Positions 6,700-12,824 of a stretch of DNA of 28,677 bases are shown piece after piece. Within the stretch, counting starts at the first letter, position 1. Each line of letters starts with the position of its first letter. The DNA comes from a virus. The DNA lies in IMG/VR virus record IMGVR_UViG_3300032118_000048, positions 1 through 28,677 of that record, one strand, 5' to 3'. The position numbers and the translations under genes were made by a program. The notes beneath the pieces are model-generated. The model was not told the origin of the DNA and made no database searches. It was given only the letters and a program-made list of their open reading frames with translations.

Positions 6700-6921
6700 A
6701 TGAACTTAGACGAACAATTTAAAAAAAGCGTGATAGTGTTTATTAGCTTTATTATTTTACTTGGAGTGATAGTATTTATAAGAATAAAGGTAAACGTTCC
6801 GCAAATCAAAGAAAAACAGCAAAAAAAGGTATTTGAGTACAAAGAGCAAACAGATTTAAACTTAACAGAGCTTGAAAATGGTAAAAGGTTATTTTACGAA
6901 GAATTAAACGGGACAAGATGA
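6700..6921 (+). CDS. Small membrane protein with cytoplasmic-type charged tail (73 aa)
   Basis: After a short charged start (NLDEQFKKS), residues 10-27 form a clear transmembrane helix (VIVFISFIILLGVIVFI). About 45 charged residues follow, rich in Lys and Glu, probably a helix (KEKQQKKVFEYKEQ). No signal-peptide cleavage site is evident, so it is likely an anchored single-pass protein. It begins one base after the stop of the 29-residue membrane peptide and overlaps the next 27-residue ORF by ATGA. The arrangement recalls small spanin- or exclusion-like gene clusters, but no lipobox or lysis gene is near. Confidence 0.6.
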   Translation: MNLDEQFKKSVIVFISFIILLGVIVFIRIKVNVPQIKEKQQKKVFEYKEQTDLNLTELENGKRLFYEELNGTR

Positions 6922-7001
6922 AAACAGCAATTAATTTTATACTCAATTGGATTCTAAACAGAATCAATGACGGGTTAATATCACAGCAAAACGGATTTTA
7001 A
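6918..7001 (+). CDS. 27-residue peptide ORF
   Basis: The ORF overlaps the previous stop by ATGA and ends 4 bases before the exonuclease start. The product (MKTAINFILNWILNRIND, then a polar tail) would be an amphipathic helix. Coding status rests on the overlap and the compact spacing alone, and it may only serve translational coupling to the exonuclease gene. Confidence 0.4.
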   Translation: MKTAINFILNWILNRINDGLISQQNGF

Positions 7002-7005
7002 AATT

Positions 7006-7551
7006 ATGGGAAAAGTAAACATTGCAATAATTGATATTGAAACAGGAGGATTCGCCAAAGAAAAAAACGCTATTTGCGAAATAGGAGTTATTATCGTTGA
7101 TAAAGAGTTCAATGAACTGGAGCGTTACGAGGCAATTATAAAGCCGTACAAACGCATTGGAAGTGATGAATTATGCAGTTATAAATTTGGTGCCATGCAA
7201 GTGAATAATATTTTAATGAAAGACATTGAAAACGGAAAGGAAATTGGATTTGTTTTAAGTGAATTAATTCAGATTCTTAAAAAATATAATGCGAAATCTT
7301 TTTGTGGTCATAACTCCAGCAACTTTGATTTTAAATGGGTTGATTATTTGATTGAGAATTATTCGGATGAACCTTTTGATTTTTTAGAATGCCTTGACAC
7401 GATGAAAATGGCTAAAATGTTGCTCCCAAGTTTAGGTTCACATTCTTTGAAAGCTGTTTGTTTACATTTTGAGGTTGTAAACAATAACCCACACAGGGCA
7501 ATTGGTGACGCAGAAGCCACTTTGGGAATATTAAAACACCTTATTAAATAA
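7006..7551 (+). CDS. DnaQ-like 3'-5' exonuclease (DEDDh)
   Basis: The 181-residue protein has the three motifs of DEDDh exonucleases: DIETGG with Asp10 and Glu12 (Exo I), HNSSNFDFKW at about 102-111 (Exo II), and HRAIGDAEAT at about 163-172, where His163 and Asp168 complete the active site (Exo III epsilon). The length fits a stand-alone catalytic domain like the epsilon subunit of DNA polymerase III or RNase T. It would remove nucleotides from 3' ends of DNA or RNA. No polymerase gene is in the window, so it may proofread for the host replisome or process recombination ends. It starts 4 bases after the preceding peptide ORF. Confidence 0.9.
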   Translation: MGKVNIAIIDIETGGFAKEKNAICEIGVIIVDKEFNELERYEAIIKPYKRIGSDELCSYKFGAMQVNNILMKDIENGKEIGFVLSELIQILKKYNAKSFCGHNSSNFDFKWVDYLIENYSDEPFDFLECLDTMKMAKMLLPSLGSHSLKAVCLHFEVVNNNPHRAIGDAEATLGILKHLIK

Positions 7552-7557
7552 TTTTAC

Positions 7558-7565
7558 TAAATTTG
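7558..7565 (+). promoter_or_regulatory. Possible -7 element before the 75-aa membrane protein gene
   Basis: TAAATTTG followed by CC, 17 bases before the ATG at 7583. No TTG lies at the proper distance upstream, so this is only half a promoter signal. Confidence 0.35.
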
Positions 7566-7582
7566 CCTTAAAACACTTCAAA

Positions 7583-7810
7583 ATGAAAGATAAAAAATGG
7601 TTAAAAATAACGATTGGACTTTTCATTATTCCAATTATGTTTTGCGTATTTATTCTTGACAGAATAACGCTTTTAGTTCTTCCACATGTAGCCGGAACAA
7701 CAATACAAAAATTCCTTTTTGATAAAAAAGAAATGAAATCCAGTTTAATTCGAGTTATCGCAGTTGGTATTTTTTACTGGTTAATCGATTTAATTTACTA
7801 TTCAATATAA
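7583..7810 (+). CDS. Small membrane protein with two predicted helices (75 aa)
   Basis: Residues 8-29 (ITIGLFIIPIMFCVFILDRI) and about 56-75 (IRVIAVGIFYWLIDLIYYS) are hydrophobic segments separated by a charged stretch with DKKEMK. Both ends are short. The two-helix hairpin and size could fit a holin or a membrane-inserted accessory protein, but the gene is not next to a lysin and holins usually lie elsewhere, so the function is left open. It follows the exonuclease after a 31-base gap with a possible -7 element and precedes a 49-base gap with an inverted repeat. Confidence 0.6.
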   Translation: MKDKKWLKITIGLFIIPIMFCVFILDRITLLVLPHVAGTTIQKFLFDKKEMKSSLIRVIAVGIFYWLIDLIYYSI

Positions 7811-7827
7811 TCCAAAATCTTCTTAGC

Positions 7828-7856
7828 AAATAAATGGTATTTATTTTGTATATTTG
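7828..7856 (+). promoter_or_regulatory. Inverted repeat plus -7 element before the HNH gene (possible operator)
   Basis: AAATAAAT (7828-7835) and ATTTATTT (7839-7846) form a perfect 8-bp dyad around GGT. It ends two bases before TATATTTG (7849-7856), a perfect -7 element. The ATG at 7860 is only 3 bases after that element, so the transcript would be nearly leaderless. A -33 TTG at the usual distance is missing. Confidence 0.5.
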
Positions 7857-7859
7857 GGC

Positions 7860-8384
7860 ATGAAAAAATATTTCTGTAAGAATTGTAATAATGAATTTGA
7901 AAGCAATAAAGGCTGTAAATCAAGAATTCCAAAGTTTTGCAGTAAAAAATGTTCAGCTATTTACAATGTAGCACTTCCAGAAGTAAAAGAAAAAATGTCA
8001 CTTGCAAAAATTGGAAAACCAGCTTGGAATAAAGGAGTGAAAATGTGGGAGGGCAAAGAACACCCAAAGGGGACAAAAGGAATGAAATTTCCTGAAAGGT
8101 CAGGCGATAAATGCAATTTTTGGTTGGGTGGTGTTTCAACTGAAAATGAATTACAAAGAAAAACACCTGAATACAAAGAATGGAGAACAAAAGTGTTTGA
8201 AAGGGATAACTTTACATGTCAGGAGTGTAATAAAAAAGGATTAAAAATACATGCAGACCATATAAAACCATTTTCAAAACATAAAGAGTTAAGATTTAAT
8301 ATCGATAATGGTAGAACATTATGTGTTGAGTGTCATTATAAAACAGAAACATACGGAGGAAAAATGTTAAAATATGAAAATTGA
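7860..8384 (+). CDS. HNH endonuclease with N-terminal zinc ribbon and NUMOD3-like linker
   Basis: The ATG at 7860 is chosen because the zinc-ribbon domain starts directly after it. Residues 5-40 hold Cys pairs (CKNC, then FCSKKC). The middle has AKIGKPAWNKG and repeated Lys-Gly motifs typical of the NUMOD3 DNA-binding segments of homing endonucleases. The C-terminal 60 residues are the HNH nuclease: RDNFTCQECNKKG, then HADHIKPFSKH with the catalytic His, and LCVECHYKT, with two Cys pairs for structural zinc. It would nick or cut DNA. It may be a homing-type mobile gene, or may help the terminase, as HNH proteins near terminases do in HK97-type phages. It overlaps the methyltransferase gene by 11 bases. 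Confidence 0.87.
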   Translation: MKKYFCKNCNNEFESNKGCKSRIPKFCSKKCSAIYNVALPEVKEKMSLAKIGKPAWNKGVKMWEGKEHPKGTKGMKFPERSGDKCNFWLGGVSTENELQRKTPEYKEWRTKVFERDNFTCQECNKKGLKIHADHIKPFSKHKELRFNIDNGRTLCVECHYKTETYGGKMLKYEN

Positions 8385-9591
8385 ATTAATTAAAATCTCA
8401 AAACTTGTAAATAATACAGGTCAAATTGAAGGACTTCCAAGAAATCCCAGAGTTTTAAAGGACGATAAATTTCTTAAATTAAAAAAATCATTGCAAGACG
8501 ACCCCGAAATGCTTGGGCTTCGTGAGGTTATTGCATACGATAATAACGGAGAATTAGTAGTTATTTGTGGGAACATGCGCTTAAAAGCTTGTAAGGAGTT
8601 AGGAATAAAAGAAGTTCCAACAAAAATACTTCCAATTGAAACATCAGTGGAAAAACTAAAAGCTTACACAATCAAGGATAATGTTTCCTTTGGAGAACAC
8701 GATTGGAGTGAACTTGCAAATGAATGGAATCAAGAAGAATTGGAAGAATGGGGATTGGATTTACCCGTTGACTTTAATCCCGAAGTACTAGAAGCAGAAG
8801 AAGATGATTTTGATGCAACGCCTCCCGAAACACCTATCACCGTTTTAGGAGACATTTACGAAATTGGAGAACATCGTTTACTTTGTGGAGATAGTACACA
8901 AACAGATACTTTTGAAAAACTAATGCAAGGAGAATTTGCTGATATGGTTGTAACCGACCCACCGTATAATGTTGCTTATGAAGGCAAAACTAAAGAAGCT
9001 CTTACTATTGAAAATGACTCGATGGGGAATGATGATTTTTATAAATTCTTATATGATTTTTATACAGCATTAACTACAGTAGTAAAAAAAGGTGGTGCGA
9101 TTTATGTTTGGCACGCTTCATCGGAAATTATAAACTTTGGAAAGGCGATGGTAGATTCAGGTTGGCTTTTAAAGCAACAGTTAATTTGGGTAAAAAATAC
9201 AATGGTAATGGGAAGACAAGATTACCAATGGAAGCACGAACCTTGCTTATATGGTTGGTTAAAAGGAGATAGTCATAAATGGTATTCAGATAGAAAACAA
9301 ACAACCATTATTGAGTGGGATAAACCTCAAAGAAACGGAGAGCATCCTACAATGAAGCCAATTGGAATATTTGCTTATCAAATAGAAAACAGTTCTAAAC
9401 AAGGCGATATTGTAATAGATGCATTTGGAGGTAGTGGAACTACAATGGTGGCTTGTGAGCAAATAAAACGCAAGGCACGAGTAATTGAATACGACCCGAA
9501 GTATTGCGATGTAATAGTAAAGCGAATGATAAAACTTGACCCGACACTTACAATAAAACGTAACGGAGAAGTAACTAAAGACTTTGAGTAA
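8374..9591 (+). CDS. ParB-like domain fused to a DNA adenine/cytosine-N4 methyltransferase
   Basis: This 405-residue protein has two parts. Residues 1-130 form a ParB/Srx-type domain, with LPRNPRV near residue 22 and VICGNMRLKACKELG at about 62-76, the conserved G-N-x-R box. Residues 160-400 form an amino-methyltransferase: catalytic DPPYNV at about 195-200 (motif IV), then DAFGGSGTT near 350-357 (S-adenosylmethionine site, motif I). This order, IV before I, is that of the beta class of N6-adenine or N4-cytosine enzymes. Such fusions are common just before small terminase genes and probably modify phage DNA against restriction. All key residues are present. It overlaps its neighbours on both sides (11 bases and 1 base). 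Confidence 0.9.
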   Translation: MKIELIKISKLVNNTGQIEGLPRNPRVLKDDKFLKLKKSLQDDPEMLGLREVIAYDNNGELVVICGNMRLKACKELGIKEVPTKILPIETSVEKLKAYTIKDNVSFGEHDWSELANEWNQEELEEWGLDLPVDFNPEVLEAEEDDFDATPPETPITVLGDIYEIGEHRLLCGDSTQTDTFEKLMQGEFADMVVTDPPYNVAYEGKTKEALTIENDSMGNDDFYKFLYDFYTALTTVVKKGGAIYVWHASSEIINFGKAMVDSGWLLKQQLIWVKNTMVMGRQDYQWKHEPCLYGWLKGDSHKWYSDRKQTTIIEWDKPQRNGEHPTMKPIGIFAYQIENSSKQGDIVIDAFGGSGTTMVACEQIKRKARVIEYDPKYCDVIVKRMIKLDPTLTIKRNGEVTKDFE

Positions 9592-9986
9592 TGGCATACG
9601 ATAGAAACAAAATATTAAAACAAGCAAAAGAAATGATAGTGCAACACAAATTATTTTTTGTGGACGATATTGTTTCTTTTTTACCTTGCGCAACTTCAAC
9701 TTTTTATGAGTTTTTTCCAGCTAATTCGGAAGAAATGGAAGAACTAAAAGAACTTTTAACTGTAAACAGAACAGAATTAAAGGTTTCAATGCGTTCAAAG
9801 TGGTATAAATCAAATGCTCCAGCACTACAAATGGCTTTAATGAAATTGATTGCCACTCCAGAGGAGTTAAAGAAACTATCAATGCAGTACATTGAAAGCG
9901 AAAATAACAATGTAAATCACAACTCAAAACCGTTAACACTGGAGGAACTTAAAAAGCGTTCTAAAGAGCTGGATGAGGAGTTTTGA
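9591..9986 (+). CDS. terS: Terminase small subunit
   Basis: The 131-residue protein has an N-terminal DNA-binding region that reads as helix-turn-helix (FFVDDIVSFLPCATSTFYEFFP, given here only in outline, residues 22-43). A charged oligomerisation helix, the motif RSKWYKSNAPALQMALMKL and a Glu/Lys-rich tail follow. This is the form of small terminase found in Bacteroidota siphophages: it recognises the packaging site and recruits the large subunit. Its ATG overlaps the methyltransferase stop by one base. Unusually, the large subunit gene does not follow directly; a 627-base stretch with its own promoter and two small genes separates them. Confidence 0.78.
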   Translation: MAYDRNKILKQAKEMIVQHKLFFVDDIVSFLPCATSTFYEFFPANSEEMEELKELLTVNRTELKVSMRSKWYKSNAPALQMALMKLIATPEELKKLSMQYIESENNNVNHNSKPLTLEELKKRSKELDEEF

Positions 9987-10069
9987 GTTTCACAGCCTTA
10001 TTTTTAAGTGTTGATTTTCAGTCAGTTAGAAACTATTTTAAAAATAATTGAAAAATACTTTGAAAAAAG

Positions 10070-10100
10070 TTTGCAGTTATCAAAATAGGTTGTATATTTG
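10070..10100 (+). promoter_or_regulatory. Promoter P4, full match to the Bacteroidota consensus
   Basis: TTTG (10070-10073), exactly 19 bases, then TATATTTG (10093-10100). It lies in the 156-base gap between the small terminase gene and a two-gene cassette, 42 bases before the ATG at 10143. No other element is evident in this gap. Confidence 0.88.
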
Positions 10101-10142
10101 TATCAGATAAGCAATTAAGTATATCACTAAAAAATAAAAAAA

Positions 10143-10337
10143 ATGACAACTTCAAACGTAACATTCAAAGTAGAGCAAAACGCAAAGTATGGAGATTTTA
10201 GAGTAGTAAAATACTTAAACGGAACTTGGTTAAACGAAAGAGATGGCAACTGGACAAAAAGCAAAGCAGAACAAAAAGCAAAAGAATACAGAGAATTGGC
10301 AAACAAAGGAATAACAACAATGTCAGACAATGTCTAA
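10143..10337 (+). CDS. Small hypothetical protein (64 aa)
   Basis: First gene of the P4 cassette. The 64 residues fold in outline as strands with FRVVKYLNGTWLNERDGNW and a C-terminal Lys/Glu helix (KSKAEQKAKEYRELANKG). The combination looks like a small single-domain protein with a WxxNERDGxW turn; it has no known catalytic motif. It overlaps the next ORF by 8 bases (ATGTCTAA). An A-run leads directly into the ATG. Because it sits between the terminase genes under its own promoter, it may be an accessory gene expressed at a different time from packaging genes. Confidence 0.65.
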   Translation: MTTSNVTFKVEQNAKYGDFRVVKYLNGTWLNERDGNWTKSKAEQKAKEYRELANKGITTMSDNV

Positions 10338-10500
10338 AGTTAAAAAAGAAACGAGAGGGGGCAAACGCCCCCTTTCTGGACGCAAAAAAGCGGACTATAA
10401 AACAAAAACTATTGCTTTTCGTGTTCGTGTTGAATTTGCTGAACCGATTAAACAAATGGTGAAGGATTATGTTACGGAGCGTCTGCAAGGTGAGGAATAA
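10330..10500 (+). CDS. Ribbon-helix-helix-like small protein (56 aa)
   Basis: A short ORF overlapping the 64-residue gene by 8 bases. The protein starts basic (SKVKKETRGGKRPLSGRKK), a form of the GGxRPGxGRKK tag known from many phage and plasmid proteins. It then has KTIAFRVRVEFAEPIKQMV, which matches a ribbon-helix-helix pattern: beta strand with alternating residues, then a helix beginning at the Glu/Pro step. RHH proteins dimerise and bind DNA as repressors. It could control its own promoter P4. The first third of the gene encodes a GC-rich perfect hairpin, odd for this AT-rich genome. Overlapping longer frames here are shadows. Confidence 0.72.
   Translation: MSKVKKETRGGKRPLSGRKKADYKTKTIAFRVRVEFAEPIKQMVKDYVTERLQGEE
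10353..10376 (+). other. Strong GC hairpin inside the RHH-like gene
   Basis: AGGGGGC (10356-10362), loop AAAC, GCCCCCT (10367-10373); with flanking GAG/TTC pairs (one G-T wobble) the stem reaches 10 bp. Only three T follow, then CTGG, so it is not a standard terminator. It lies in codons 8-16 of the small gene and encodes the RGGKRPLSG motif. Confidence 0.8.
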
Positions 10501-10551
10501 CTAATGTCTAACCCTCACATAAAATGTAAAACAATGAATTAACTTCAATCA

Positions 10552-10611
10552 ATGACAAAGGATATTAAGAATGATTTTGTATTTGAAAAGAATAAGCATT
10601 TACCGTTTTAA
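10552..10611 (+). CDS. Possible 19-residue leader peptide ORF before terL
   Basis: In the 113 bases between the RHH-like gene and the large terminase there is an ATG ORF of 19 codons whose stop lies two bases before the terL ATG. The peptide (MTKDIKNDFVFEKNKHLPF) shows no motif. The spacing would allow coupling to terL. It may be chance; the rest of the gap shows nothing clear. Confidence 0.25.
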   Translation: MTKDIKNDFVFEKNKHLPF

Positions 10612-10613
10612 TT

Positions 10614-12047
10614 ATGAATAAGGAAACAGATATACATTTAATTCAATTAAAGTGTTTAAAATCGTTTAGTTTTTTCACACGTTATTTCTTTAAAGGTAAG
10701 AGCCAAAGAAAGTTTGTTTTAAATGAACACCATGAAATAATTTTTAAAGCCTTACAGCGTGTTATTGATGGCAAAACAAAGAAGCTAATTATTAACATCG
10801 CACCAAGATATTCAAAAACGGAAATAGTTGTAAAGAATTTCATTGCATACGCTTTGACGTTTAACCCGAAAGCAAAGTTTATTCATTTATCGTATTCAGA
10901 TACTCTTGCATTGGATAATAGCGAAGAAATCAAAGATTTAATCCTTTCGGACGAATACCAGCAACTATTTCCACACGTTCAAATTAAAAAGGATTCCAAA
11001 GCCAAAAATAAATGGTACACAACGGAGGGCGGTGGAGTTTTAGCACGTTCAGCCAGTGGTCAAGTTACAGGTTTTGGAGCTGGAGAAGTTGATAGGGAAG
11101 AAAACGATATTGACGAATTTACGGAACTGAATACAATAAGCTCTTTTGGAGGTGCAATTATTATTGACGACCCAATTAAACCAGATGAAGCTGGTTCTGT
11201 AACGGTGCGCGAAAAGATTAATAACAAATTTGATACAACTATTCGGAACCGTGTAAATTCCCGAAATACTCCAATCATTGTAATTATGCAAAGGCTTCAC
11301 TCAAACGACCTTTGTGGATATTTAATGGATAATGAACCGAATGAATGGGAGGTTGTTTCATTACCAGTAATCAAAACAGATGGAACGGCTCTTTGGTCCT
11401 TTAAACATACAATTGAAGAACTTCATAAATTAAGAAGAATTAATGAATTTGTTTTTGATACTCAATACATGCAAAATCCTAAACCTAAAGAGGGACTTTT
11501 GTTTGCTAAAGAGGATTTGAACTATTATAACGGAAACGACCTTAAAACGGCTGAAATTAGCGGAAAATTGGCTTTTATTGATATTGCTGACACGGGAACA
11601 GATGCTCATTCAGTTCCAATTGGTTATTTAATAGGTAAAAAGATTTATATTCACGATGTATTATACACTACAAAAGGAACGGAAGACAACGTTGGAATGA
11701 GTGCTGAAATACTTAATAAACATCTTCCAGAATATTGCCGTGTGGAATCTAATTTTGGGGGTGGCATGTATGTACAACTGTTGACACCTTTAGTTAATGG
11801 AATGGTTTCTTTATTACCAATTAGAGCAACCAGTAATAAACATTCAAGAATAATTCAAATGGCTGGTTTTATCAAAGAGTATTGTTATTTCCGTACAGAT
11901 TACGAACATGGCTCCGACTATTATCACTTCATGAAGAATTTAACCGAGTATTTAAAGACTGGTAAAGTAGAACACGACGACGCTCCAGACAGTTTGGAGG
12001 GTTTATGCTCAATGATTAAATCTTTTCACTCCGATTTATACCAGTAA
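10614..12047 (+). CDS. terL: Terminase large subunit
   Basis: The 477-residue protein has the ATPase and nuclease halves of large terminases. NIAPRYSKTE at about 61-70 is the variant Walker A loop used by this family (P-R-x-S/G-K-T/S). AIIIDDP at about 180-187 is Walker B with the catalytic acidic residue. QRLHSNDLCGYL (about 226-237) is the coupling region. The RNase H-like nuclease has AFIDIADTGTDAHS near 320-333, and HDDAPDSLEGL near 454-464 gives the last acidic residue. It powers DNA packaging and cuts concatemers. No split or frameshift is seen. Upstream lies the P4 cassette rather than terS directly, and downstream a promoter, not the portal gene, which is unusual. Confidence 0.93.
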   Translation: MNKETDIHLIQLKCLKSFSFFTRYFFKGKSQRKFVLNEHHEIIFKALQRVIDGKTKKLIINIAPRYSKTEIVVKNFIAYALTFNPKAKFIHLSYSDTLALDNSEEIKDLILSDEYQQLFPHVQIKKDSKAKNKWYTTEGGGVLARSASGQVTGFGAGEVDREENDIDEFTELNTISSFGGAIIIDDPIKPDEAGSVTVREKINNKFDTTIRNRVNSRNTPIIVIMQRLHSNDLCGYLMDNEPNEWEVVSLPVIKTDGTALWSFKHTIEELHKLRRINEFVFDTQYMQNPKPKEGLLFAKEDLNYYNGNDLKTAEISGKLAFIDIADTGTDAHSVPIGYLIGKKIYIHDVLYTTKGTEDNVGMSAEILNKHLPEYCRVESNFGGGMYVQLLTPLVNGMVSLLPIRATSNKHSRIIQMAGFIKEYCYFRTDYEHGSDYYHFMKNLTEYLKTGKVEHDDAPDSLEGLCSMIKSFHSDLYQ

Positions 12048-12075
12048 AATCAAGGGTTTTAGCTTAAAAACAAAA

Positions 12076-12123
12076 ATAATTTACTTTTTATTAGGTTTAT
12101 ATATTTATATATATGTATATTTG
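12076..12123 (+). promoter_or_regulatory. Promoter P3 with the conserved upstream block
   Basis: TATATTTG at 12116-12123 is a perfect -7 element, 25 bases before the ATG at 12149. The block ATAATTTACTTTTTATT starts at 12076, 40 bases upstream of the -7 element, as in P1 and P2. The -33 TTG is degenerate. Confidence 0.68.
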
Positions 12124-12148
12124 TTAAAACATTTAAAAAATAGAAATT

Positions 12149-12319
12149 ATGAAAGCATTAAACCAACAAGAAGCAATTTATTACAGAAACAACTTGGTAT
12201 CATTTATTGATTGGGATAGCGTTTATGAAGTTGAAACATTAACAGGTACAGATTTTAGAATTTCTATTTATGTTGGAACAGCTTTATTGAATGTGAGCTT
12301 TCACGAATTATCAAATTAA
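12149..12319 (+). CDS. Small hypothetical protein (56 aa)
   Basis: A 56-residue ORF, first after promoter P3, with the A-rich leader AAAAAATAGAAATT. The sequence begins with a helix (MKALNQQEAIYYRNNLVSFI) and continues with alternating strand-like residues (YEVETLTGTDFRISIYVGT). Such a helix plus strands is a compact fold, but no family is recognised. It is followed after 24 bases by the radC-like gene, so the two form a cassette. The ORF is short, but promoter position and coding-like composition support it. Confidence 0.6.
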   Translation: MKALNQQEAIYYRNNLVSFIDWDSVYEVETLTGTDFRISIYVGTALLNVSFHELSN

Positions 12320-12343
12320 TATTAACCAATAAAACACTACAAA

Positions 12344-12787
12344 ATGAACAGTATTGCAGAAGTAAAATTAACCTATACAACAAAGGTTAAAGCATCGGAC
12401 AGGGAAAAGATAACATCAAGTGAAAAAGCTTGTCAAATATTTAGACCGTTTTTCTCCGATATAATGGAGTATAAAGAAGCGTTCTTTGTTATGTATTTAA
12501 ACAGGGCGAATAAAGTGCTAGGAGTCATTAAAATAAGCGAGGGAGGTTGTTCAGGAACTGTTGCAGATGGTAAAATTATTTTTCAAGGTGGATTATTAGC
12601 AAATGCACAGGCTATGATTCTTTGCCATAACCATCCGAGCGGAGCATTAACACCAAGCGAAGCCGATTTAAGGTTAACCTCAAAAATGGTTGAATTTGGT
12701 AAAATGATTGATTTACCTATATTGGACCACGTTATAATCACAGAAGAAAGTTATTATTCATTCGCTGACAACGGCAAAATTTCATAA
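12344..12787 (+). CDS. radC: RadC-family JAB/JAMM domain protein
   Basis: The 147-residue protein is a RadC-type JAB1/MPN domain. HNHPSGALTPSEAD (residues 95-108) carries the zinc-binding His-x-His and Asp, and the upstream acidic and Gly-rich part (KISEGGCSG) fits the family. It lacks the N-terminal helix-hairpin-helix of chromosomal RadC proteins (about 220 residues), so it is the short form common on plasmids, prophages and defence islands. The biochemical role of RadC is not firmly known; a metal-dependent DNA-related or peptidase-like activity is proposed for the fold. It lies in a promoter-terminator cassette between terL and the inverted portal gene, not in the recombination operon. 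Confidence 0.88.
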   Translation: MNSIAEVKLTYTTKVKASDREKITSSEKACQIFRPFFSDIMEYKEAFFVMYLNRANKVLGVIKISEGGCSGTVADGKIIFQGGLLANAQAMILCHNHPSGALTPSEADLRLTSKMVEFGKMIDLPILDHVIITEESYYSFADNGKIS

Positions 12788-12796
12788 ATAAAAAAA

Positions 12797-12820
12797 AAAG
12801 GGAGTTTAAAAGCTCCCTTT
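12797..12820. terminator. Bidirectional terminator between radC and the inverted portal gene
   Basis: AAAGGGAG (12797-12804), loop TTTAAAAG, CTCCCTTT (12813-12820): a perfect 8-bp stem. On the plus strand it follows radC by 9 bases; on the minus strand it begins 4 bases after the portal stop and is followed by an A run that is a T run in the minus transcript. It can end both convergent transcripts. Confidence 0.85.
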
Positions 12821-12824
12821 GTTA

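Noticed and set aside
9286-9699. 137-residue minus-strand ORF over the end of the methyltransferase and small terminase genes
   Set aside because: It lies opposite two convincing genes and its translation is Phe/Tyr/Leu/Ser-rich low-complexity sequence, as expected from an antisense shadow of AT-rich genes.
9987-10142. Packaging (cos/pac) site or origin near the small terminase gene
   Set aside because: The gap was searched by eye for iterons and dyads; only promoter P4 stands out, so no site is claimed.
10226-10462. 78-residue plus-strand ORF
   Set aside because: It overlaps the 64-residue and RHH-like genes in a third frame; its Lys/Arg/Asn-rich product has no protein-like pattern, while the RHH-like frame shows a known motif.
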